The notes below the pieces were generated by a model. That model searched no databases and had not been told where the DNA came from. It saw only the letters and a list, made by a program, of their open reading frames with translations. The position numbers and the translations under genes are program-made. From Blastococcus_B deserti (GTDB taxonomy: Bacteria; Actinomycetota; Actinomycetes; Mycobacteriales; Geodermatophilaceae), in the NCBI RefSeq assembly GCF_042682525.1, contig NZ_JBHUHP010000030.1, positions 248,001 through 312,000 on the forward strand: a stretch of 64,000 bases of DNA, written 5' to 3'. The first letter of the stretch is position 1. Every line of letters starts with the position of its first letter. Positions 56,851-64,000 of the stretch are shown here, in pieces.

Positions 56851-57801
56851 TCAACTCCGTGGCGCGGTGGTCGGCAGGCCGGCCAGTGCCGCCGCGATCC
56901 GCCCCGCCAGCTCGGCGTTGCGCAGCACCAGCCGCACGTTGACCGCCAGGGTGGCGCCCTCGCTGGCCCGGTGCAGGTGGTCGAGCACGAACGGGGTCAC
57001 CGCCTTGCCGCGGACGCCCGCCTGCTCGGCGGCGGCCAGGGCGCCGGCGATCACCCGGTCGTGCAGGACCGGGTCGAGCTGCTCGTCCGCCGGCAGGGGG
57101 TTGGCCACCACGACCGCGCCGGGCGCGAGTCCGCGGCGGGCGGCGAAGACGCGGGCGGCCTCGGTGGGGTCGGCCACCGCCCAGTCGACGGTGGAGCCGG
57201 AGTCGGCGACGTAGAACCCGGGGAACGTCGTCGTCCGGTAGCCGACGACGGTGACCGACAGCGATTCGAGCCGCTCCAGCGTCGCCGGAACGTCGAGGAT
57301 CGATTTCACGCCCGCACAGACGACCACCAGGGAGGTGCGCGACAGCGCCGTCAGGTCGGCGGACTCGTCGAAGGTCTCCACCGACTGCCGGTGCACTCCG
57401 CCCAGCCCACCGGTGGCGAACACGCCGATCCCCGCCGTGGCGGCGAGCAGGGCCGTGCTCGAGACCGTCGTCGCGCCGCTGAGCCCGAGAGCGGCGGCCA
57501 CGGGCAGGTCCCGCACCCCGAGCTTGGCCAGGCCGGGGTCGGCGCAGACGCGGTCGACCTGCTCGGCGGTGAGGCCCACGTGCGGGACGCCGTCGAGGAC
57601 GGCGATCGTCGCGGGCACGGCCCCGCCGGCGCGGACGGCGCCCTCGACGTCGTCGGCGGCGGAGCGGTTGTCGGGGCGGGGGAGCCCGTGCGCGAGCAGG
57701 GTGCTCTCCAGGGCCACGACGGGCCGGCCGGCGGCCAGCGCGTCGGCGACCTCGGGGGAGAGGACGGCGCCGGTGGGAATCTCGGGAGTGGGCGGGTGCA
57801 C
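56851..57801 (-). CDS. psuG: Pseudouridine-5'-phosphate glycosidase
   Basis: Enzyme of 316 residues that splits pseudouridine 5'-phosphate to uracil and ribose 5-phosphate. Family motifs: PVVALESTLLAHGLPRPDN, GVPHVGLTAEQVDRV, the catalytic stretch GIGVFATGGLGGVHR, VVVCAGVKSILDVPATLERLES, a YRTTTFPGFYVADSG segment and VANPLPADEQLD. GTG at 57801. Together with the kinase gene it completes pseudouridine breakdown; no dedicated nucleoside transporter is next to it. Confidence 0.95.
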   Translation of the reverse strand: MHPPTPEIPTGAVLSPEVADALAAGRPVVALESTLLAHGLPRPDNRSAADDVEGAVRAGGAVPATIAVLDGVPHVGLTAEQVDRVCADPGLAKLGVRDLPVAAALGLSGATTVSSTALLAATAGIGVFATGGLGGVHRQSVETFDESADLTALSRTSLVVVCAGVKSILDVPATLERLESLSVTVVGYRTTTFPGFYVADSGSTVDWAVADPTEAARVFAARRGLAPGAVVVANPLPADEQLDPVLHDRVIAGALAAAEQAGVRGKAVTPFVLDHLHRASEGATLAVNVRLVLRNAELAGRIAAALAGLPTTAPRS

Positions 57802-57892
57802 CCTGTCATCATGAGGGCCGGCCCGGTCACGCCCGCCGTGCCCCGTGGCACCGCCGACCGGCAGCCGACCGCAGACGAGCAGGGAGTGCACC

Positions 57893-58132
57893 GTGAGCAG
57901 CAGCGACATCCTCGAGCGGCCGGACGTCCGCGACGCCGACACCGGCAACGCCAACGAGGTCTTCCACTACGTGAAGAAGAACAAGATCGCCGAGAGCGCC
58001 GTCATGGGCACCCTGGTGGAGGCGCTGTGCGGCGAGGTCTTCCCGGTGACCAAGACCCCCAAGCCGGGCAGCCCGGTCTGCCCGGCGTGCAAGGAGATCT
58101 ACGAGCAGCTCCCGAAGGGTCCGCAGGGCTGA
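57893..58132 (+). CDS. DUF3039 domain protein
   Basis: Small actinobacterial protein of 79 residues. HYVKKNKIAESAVMGTLVEALCGEVFPVTKTPKPGSPVCPACKEIYEQL carries His25, Cys46, Cys63 and Cys66, a likely zinc-binding set. Function unknown; DUF3039 lies near SigA/LexA-type core genes in many actinobacteria. GTG at 57893 with AGGGAGTG upstream. Confidence 0.9.
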   Translation: MSSSDILERPDVRDADTGNANEVFHYVKKNKIAESAVMGTLVEALCGEVFPVTKTPKPGSPVCPACKEIYEQLPKGPQG

Positions 58133-58139
58133 GCGATCC

Positions 58140-58156
58140 GTCGCCCTCCGGGCGAC
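58140..58156. terminator. Short hairpin between convergent DUF3039 and BrkB genes
   Basis: GTCGCCC and GGGCGAC at 58140-58146 and 58150-58156 around TCC. Lies in the 64-bp gap between the convergent genes; could serve both. Confidence 0.5.
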
Positions 58157-58196
58157 ACCGCGGCCGGGTGGCTGCGTCGAGGGTCGTCGTCGAGGT

Positions 58197-59348
58197 TCAC
58201 AGCAGGCCCAGTCTCCGGGCCTCCTCCTGGAGCTTCGCCGCCCGGCGCTCGCGGCGCCGCCGGTCGTGCCGCCGGAGCGGTGCCGGCCACCGGGCCTGGA
58301 TGGTCGCGTTGAGCTCGGCGCCCAGCAGGATCGCCATGCCGAAGAAGAAGCAGAACAGCAGGGCGCCGATCGGGGCCGCCAGCGCTCCGTAGGGCAGCGC
58401 GGTGACGAGGATGTCGGCCACGTAGGCGCGCAGCAGCTGGGCCGCGACGAGGAAGAACGCCACCGCCAGCACGGTGCCCGGCAGGTGCCGACGCCACGGC
58501 AGCCGGTTGGGCAGCACCACGTGGTAGAAGCTGGTCAGGGCCAGGAGCAGGCCGATCAGCACGACCGGCCAGTAGACGGCGTTCACCAGCACCATCCCGG
58601 TCGCCTGCCAGTCCCGCGGCAGCAGCCCGACCAGGACCTCGCGACCCAGCACGAGCAGCGGCAGGGTGAGGACGGCCATGAACATGCCGACGACGAACAA
58701 CCAGAGCGCCTTGAGCCGTGTCCGGATCGGCCCCCGCACGTCCCGCTGGTCGTAGGCGATCACGATCGTGTTCATGAAGGTGGCCGTGGCCGAGGACCCG
58801 GCCCAGAGGGACAGCAGGAAACCCAGGCTGAGCAGATCGAGCCGGCCCGACCCCAGGATGTCTGACAGGGTGGGCGCCACGAGGTCGTCCACGACGTCGG
58901 ACGTGAGCACCTCGGCCGACGCCGTGAGCAACTGGTCCTCGATCTGGCGAACCGCATCGCCACCGATGAGCGAGGCCAGGTAGCCCAGCGAGCCCAGCAG
59001 CCCGATCAGCAGCGGCGGCACCGACAGGATCTGCCAGAAGGCCGCCTCGGCCGACAGCCCCAGGATGCGGTCCTGCCAGGCCTTGGCCAGCGTCTGACCG
59101 AGGACCTGGAGCGGTACCCGCACCGGGGCGGGCCACCGGTCGAGACCTCCCCGGCGGGCGTCCTCGTCCTCCGGGGGAGGCAGCCGCGTGGCGCCGCCCG
59201 GGGAGCGCTCGCCGGCCGTGGGGACGGCAGGGGAGATGGTGTCCGCACCGGTCCCCCCGGCGACCGCGGGTTCCCCGGCGGGCGCCGCGGATCCGCTGGG
59301 CAGGACGGTGCTCACCCGCTCAGTGTGCACGCCCGAGACCCTTCCCAC
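58197..59348 (-). CDS. YihY/BrkB-family membrane protein
   Basis: Integral membrane protein of 383 residues. A ~90-residue disordered N-terminus (Pro/Gly/Ala) precedes a six-helix YihY core. ILGLSAEAAFWQILSVPPLLIGLLGSLGYLASLIGG is the family-defining start, and later GFLLSLWAGSSATATFMNTIVIAYDQRDVRGPIRTRLKALWLFVVGMF and LPWRRHLPGTVLAVAFFLVAAQLLRAYVA are present. It ends with FFFGMAILLGAELNATIQARWP and a basic tail. Function unknown; not ribonuclease BN. Start uncertain: GTG at 59348 or further in (59315). Confidence 0.9.
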   Translation of the reverse strand: MGRVSGVHTERVSTVLPSGSAAPAGEPAVAGGTGADTISPAVPTAGERSPGGATRLPPPEDEDARRGGLDRWPAPVRVPLQVLGQTLAKAWQDRILGLSAEAAFWQILSVPPLLIGLLGSLGYLASLIGGDAVRQIEDQLLTASAEVLTSDVVDDLVAPTLSDILGSGRLDLLSLGFLLSLWAGSSATATFMNTIVIAYDQRDVRGPIRTRLKALWLFVVGMFMAVLTLPLLVLGREVLVGLLPRDWQATGMVLVNAVYWPVVLIGLLLALTSFYHVVLPNRLPWRRHLPGTVLAVAFFLVAAQLLRAYVADILVTALPYGALAAPIGALLFCFFFGMAILLGAELNATIQARWPAPLRRHDRRRRERRAAKLQEEARRLGLL

Positions 59349-59397
59349 CGGGGGGCCGGCCGGCGACCGCGGGACGAATCCCCCGGTCGGGAGGGGG

Positions 59398-61545
59398 TCA
59401 GCCGCCGGGCGGGGTCGCCGGCGGTGCGGCCGGTGGCACGCAGCGGATGATCGGCTCCGCCGCGTAGTGGGTGTGGAAGTTCTCCCGCTTGATCTCCGCG
59501 CCCGATGTCAGGTTGCGGAAGACGCGCGTCACGGTGATGTCGAAGCCCTGCGAGCCCGACTGCGGGCGGCAGTTGCCGTCGTCCGGCTTCTCCTGCACCA
59601 CCGGCTCGCGCACGTTGGTCCGAGGGCCGCTGATCGACTCGATCTCGTAGCGCTTGGTGCCGTAGAACGTCACGGTGATCGTGCTCGGCGTCCACGCGGT
59701 GTCGATGTAGACGCCGGTGTCGGAGTCGTTGCGCCACTGCAGGTCGATCTGGCCCTCGTAGACCGTCGCCTCGCGCCCGGCCGGGTAGCGGCTGATGTAG
59801 TAGCTGTGCGGCTTGTGGTAGACGTCCTCGAGCCCGGAGAAGAACACCGCGTTGAACATCGTGGTCGCGAACTGGCTGATGCCGCCGCCGACCGCCTGGG
59901 TGAACTGGCCGCCGCTGATGACGCCCGCCGGCACGTAGCCCTGAGCGGTGCCGCGCGGCCCGGTGAACGTGTTGAGGCTGAAGGTCTCGCCCGGCATCAC
60001 GATGGCGCCGTCGACCTCCGCCGCGACCACCCGGATGTTGGTCCCGCTGGCCGGGTTGCCGATGTTGGTGGTGAAGCTGCCGATCTCCTCGCGGATGCCG
60101 AGGGCCTCGGCCTCCTCGGTGGTGAACTCCGCCGGGACCGGTCCCAGCTCGGCCTCGACCGACCGGGGGGCGGACTGGGTGAGCACCGGGAGGAGCTGCT
60201 CGGCCAGGTGGGCGGGGTCGATCCCGGTGCCGTCCACCGAGGGGACGACGCTGACGGTGCCGCCGGAGACCTCGAACCGGGCGTCCTGGGCCGGCGTGCC
60301 GAACGCCTGCAGCTCCTCGCCCAGGGCCGTCTGCAGCGCGGGGGCGTCGATGCCCACGGTCAGCTCACCGCTCTCCTGCGGGGTGAAGGTGAGGGACGCC
60401 GCGATGGCGGCCACCGACACCTCGGCGGTGGGGCCGCCGTCGGGGCTGACGATGGCCACGGGCGCGGAGAGGGCCGGGGTGACGGTCTCCTCGAGCACCC
60501 GCTGCGCCTCCGCCCTGTCCACGTGGACCGGCGTGACCTCGACGGGCAGGTCGATGGGCGTGCTCGGGTCGGCCCCCGACTGGAGGGCCTCGAACACCGC
60601 CTCCCGGGCGCCCTCACGGTCGAGCGTGCGGCCGTCGGCGGGCTCGGTGACCGACGGCGTCGTCCCCTCGATCGTGATCGAGGCGTCGACGGGGGCCCGG
60701 TCCACCTGGGCGGCGATCGTGTCGATGCCGGCGTTGAGCGCCGTCTCCTCGCCGGTGAAGGTGGGCAGGACCTCACGATCGCCGAAGAGGCTCGCCACCC
60801 GCGTCCAGGGGTTGAGCGGTTGGTCGTCGGCGGCGTCGATGGTCGCGTCGACGTCGAGGCTGATGCCGGCGGTCAGCGGTGAGAAGGGGGCGGTGACGTC
60901 GTCGGCGCGCACCTGGTGCTCGGCGCTCACCCGCGGGGCCAGCTCCTCCTCGAGCGCCTCGGCGGCGGCCGCGGGGGAGAGGCCCCCGATGTCCACCCCC
61001 GCCACGACGGTGGACCGGGGGATGCTCCCGCTGGAGGCCAGCAGGTCCACCCCGTAGGCCGCGGCGAGCACGGCGACCGCCCCGGCGGGCACGAGCACCG
61101 CGCGGCGCCGCCACCGGGGTCCGCGCGGACCGTCGGCGGGTGGCTCGTCGCTCGGCGGGGGAGGCGTCTCGGATGCCGCGGTCTCGTCCTCCGGGCGGAC
61201 CGGGTCGGTCGCCGGGGCCACCTCCGCCACGGTCGCCGGGACCGCCCCCGTGGCGGCGGTCTCCGCCGGCGTCGCCGGGTGCTCGGGCTCGGACAGGTCG
61301 AGGGCCTGGGTGCTGCGGTCGTCGTCGTCGTCCGGCCCGGCCGGCAGCGGCGCCGGGCCCGCACCGGCGGCATGGTCGGGGACCAGCGGGTCGGGCGCGC
61401 CCATCAGCCAGTCCCGCGTCACCGGACGGGTGTCGTCGACGTCCTCCGCCGGCGCGGGGCGGCTGCCGTCAGGAGCCGGCCGGCCGTCGGCCCCGTCGGG
61501 CCGCATCCGCACGGTCTCTTCGTGCGCGGGGGAGTGCTGGGGCAT
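59398..61545 (-). CDS. VanW-family protein with peptidoglycan-binding-like repeats
   Basis: Cell-envelope protein of 715 residues. A cytoplasmic disordered stretch of ~145 residues precedes one membrane helix (about 148-169). Outside are two YoaR-like putative peptidoglycan-binding repeats (about 180-430), with GVDIGGLSPAAAAEALEEEL and TVTPALSAPVAI, then a VanW domain (about 510-660) with MPGETFSLNTFTGPRGTAQGYVPAGVISGGQF and AVGGGISQFATTMFNAVFFSGL. C-terminus Pro/Ala-rich. ATG at 61545 has GGAGG at good spacing. VanW function is unknown; usually cell-wall related. Confidence 0.9.
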   Translation of the reverse strand: MPQHSPAHEETVRMRPDGADGRPAPDGSRPAPAEDVDDTRPVTRDWLMGAPDPLVPDHAAGAGPAPLPAGPDDDDDRSTQALDLSEPEHPATPAETAATGAVPATVAEVAPATDPVRPEDETAASETPPPPSDEPPADGPRGPRWRRRAVLVPAGAVAVLAAAYGVDLLASSGSIPRSTVVAGVDIGGLSPAAAAEALEEELAPRVSAEHQVRADDVTAPFSPLTAGISLDVDATIDAADDQPLNPWTRVASLFGDREVLPTFTGEETALNAGIDTIAAQVDRAPVDASITIEGTTPSVTEPADGRTLDREGAREAVFEALQSGADPSTPIDLPVEVTPVHVDRAEAQRVLEETVTPALSAPVAIVSPDGGPTAEVSVAAIAASLTFTPQESGELTVGIDAPALQTALGEELQAFGTPAQDARFEVSGGTVSVVPSVDGTGIDPAHLAEQLLPVLTQSAPRSVEAELGPVPAEFTTEEAEALGIREEIGSFTTNIGNPASGTNIRVVAAEVDGAIVMPGETFSLNTFTGPRGTAQGYVPAGVISGGQFTQAVGGGISQFATTMFNAVFFSGLEDVYHKPHSYYISRYPAGREATVYEGQIDLQWRNDSDTGVYIDTAWTPSTITVTFYGTKRYEIESISGPRTNVREPVVQEKPDDGNCRPQSGSQGFDITVTRVFRNLTSGAEIKRENFHTHYAAEPIIRCVPPAAPPATPPGG

Positions 61546-61687
61546 GGGGGAGTCCTCCGGTGTCCGTCGACCGGTGGTCCCCGGGAACGACGGAGCCGCC
61601 GGCCCTCCACCCGCACGAGGCGGGACGGAGGACGCGGCGGCGTCGTCGGGTGAGGCGGTCATCGCGGGCGCGACGATATCGCCTCCA

Positions 61688-61915
61688 TCACGCAGTTACG
61701 CGCTGCTCGCCTTCTGTGTCGATGAAGTCGACGGCGATGTCACGAAGCTTGCTCTCGTACTCGCGAGCGTGGTGCCCGCAGAAGACGAGATCGCTGCCGC
61801 TCGCGAGAACGACGCGCACCTTGGCCAGCGCTCCACAGCGGTCGCAGTGGAACGGAACGACGAGGTCATCGGTGGGCGGGGTCGACGTCAGCGTCTGGGT
61901 CATCTGGCTCATCAC
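61688..61915 (-). CDS. DUF7455-type zinc-ribbon small protein
   Basis: Conserved actinobacterial protein of 75 residues commonly found beside the primary sigma factor gene. Metal set Cys24, Cys27, Cys46 and His49 in CDRCGALAKV and FCGHHAREYESKL. Acidic C-terminus. GTG at 61915 immediately followed by an ATG. Function unknown. Confidence 0.88.
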   Translation of the reverse strand: MMSQMTQTLTSTPPTDDLVVPFHCDRCGALAKVRVVLASGSDLVFCGHHAREYESKLRDIAVDFIDTEGEQRVTA

Positions 61916-62364
61916 TCGCTCTCTACCGCACGGACCCGCGGCTGCGGATCGGCCTCCTGCACAGCGCCAGGATGGCCCCTCGTGTTCCCGTTCCGATCGC
62001 CGTGGACCATGAACTCGCCGAAAGAGATGAGTCCGTGACCGTCGGGCGACAGGGTGGAACGGGTTCAGCAGGGGACGTCACTGGGGTGGAACCGGTGGTG
62101 CACGTGCTGGTTGTCGTCTGCCGGGACCGGTGGTTACCGGCCCGACCGTGGGTCCGCTGCTGTTCTGACGAGTCCCACGCTACGCCGTCTACCCGACACG
62201 TGTCGGCGTACACCGGCCGATCGGAATCTGCCCCTCACGGGCGATGGCACAGCGCTCCCGGACGGCACCGCGGTCCCCCCGCTCGGGTCCAGCCGCTGCG
62301 TCGTGCCTGCGCGGTCCGGGGCCCACGCGGCACGACAGCCGTCGCCGGCTCCTGGAACGACGAA
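61916..62364. other. Intergenic region, about 540 bp in all between DUF7455 and sigA
   Basis: No convincing gene in 61916-62364. The first part should hold the DUF7455 promoter. Several short direct and inverted runs (for example GGTGGAACGGGTT and GGTGGAACCGG near 62050-62090) are present, but no known RNA motif is recognised. A sigA terminator and REP-like element E7 follow. Confidence 0.5.
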
Positions 62365-62391
62365 GGCCCGGCGCGCATCGCGTGCCGGGCC
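62365..62391 (-). terminator. Hairpin terminator downstream of sigA
   Basis: GGCCCGGCGCGC and GCGTGCCGGGCC pair over 12 bp with one G-U around ATC, followed on the minus strand by CTTCGTCGTTCC. About 68 bp beyond the sigA stop, after element E7. Confidence 0.75.
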
Positions 62392-62396
62392 CTCGT

Positions 62397-62456
62397 GGCC
62401 CCGTCCGGAGGCTCGCCCCGAGCGTGCGAGGGAGTGAGGCCGGACAAGGGGCCCTC
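62397..62456 (-). repeat. REP-like element copy E7, after sigA
   Basis: Well-preserved copy: GGCCCCGTCCGGAGGCTCGC on the left and GTGAGGCCGGACAAGGGGCC on the right, with CGAGCGTGCGAGGG between. It lies between the sigA stop codon and its terminator hairpin. Confidence 0.65.
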
Positions 62457-62458
62457 TC

Positions 62459-63832
<1,374 letters not shown>

Positions 63833-64000
63833 TCAGGGTTCCTTCCCGTGCTGGGTTCGTTCCCCGGAGGGCCTCGTGGTCCCCGGGCAGCGGCTCCGGT
63901 CCTCGTACCGGTTCAGCGCGAGGGGACCCGGCAGACCGGCGCGGCGTTTGACCGCTGGACGGGCAGGGGATCCCTCCCGGCTGGAGGGCGACGGGGTGGG

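Overview
The window is GC-rich, gene-dense bacterial chromosome with many GTG starts and 4-bp ATGA/GTGA gene overlaps. The core genes point to a high-GC actinobacterium: a primary sigma factor (SigA/HrdB type) with a second group-2 sigma factor 10 kb away, an IdeR/DtxR iron repressor with textbook metal ligands, and the actinobacterial families DUF4192, DUF3099, DUF3039 and DUF7455. Gene content and repeats resemble Geodermatophilaceae (Blastococcus, Geodermatophilus, Modestobacter), but that is an impression from memory and was not searched.

Left part (1-18 kb) is mostly carbon and nitrogen catabolism. Bases 1-3433 hold a polyamine/GABA-type cassette: a glutamine-synthetase-like ligase cut by the window edge, an APC permease and a PuuD-like hydrolase. 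Bases 3556-9201 hold a tripartite tricarboxylate transporter (tctCBA) divergent from a CitA/CitB-like two-component system. Bases 9809-14986 hold a divergent catabolic cassette: Ldh2-type dehydrogenase and GntR regulator on one side; quinol-monooxygenase-like protein, cupin, aldehyde dehydrogenase and isopropylmalate-dehydrogenase-like enzyme on the other. A perfect palindromic operator candidate lies between the two sides. An MFS transporter, an RraA-like protein and a short assembly gap follow.

Middle part (18-36 kb) is respiration, metals and stress. It has cydA-cydB and a fused cydDC gene, divergent from a BlaI/M56 pair with two identical palindromic operators. Next comes a copper module (csoR, copZ, a His-rich secreted protein, copA) with a CsoR-type box, then an hsp20-merR pair. 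A yibE/F-methyltransferase-DksA-like run follows, then a class F sortase beside a secreted two-repeat protein that may be its substrate.

Bases 37-42 kb hold a tightly coupled surface-glycan-like operon: a GT4 glycosyltransferase, a methyltransferase, an alpha/alpha-barrel prenyltransferase-like protein and two GT2 glycosyltransferases. An IS110-family element with a one-base frameshift follows at about 42.6-43.8 kb.

Right part (44-64 kb) is the conserved actinobacterial sigma/IdeR region: DUF4192, an S9 peptidase, IdeR, an AcuC deacetylase overlapping a Pat-type GNAT/acyl-CoA synthetase, SigB-like, D-aminoacyl-tRNA deacylase, a STAS protein, an HhH-GPD protein, DUF3099, pseudouridine kinase and glycosidase, DUF3039, BrkB, VanW, DUF7455 and SigA. 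No rRNA, tRNA or CRISPR array was seen.

The most unusual non-coding signals are at least seven copies of a ~58-66 bp REP-like palindromic element (two bracket one methyltransferase gene), a perfect 36-bp palindrome after copA, an in-frame hairpin insertion in the CydDC linker, and possible bridge-RNA-like structure beside the IS110 transposase.
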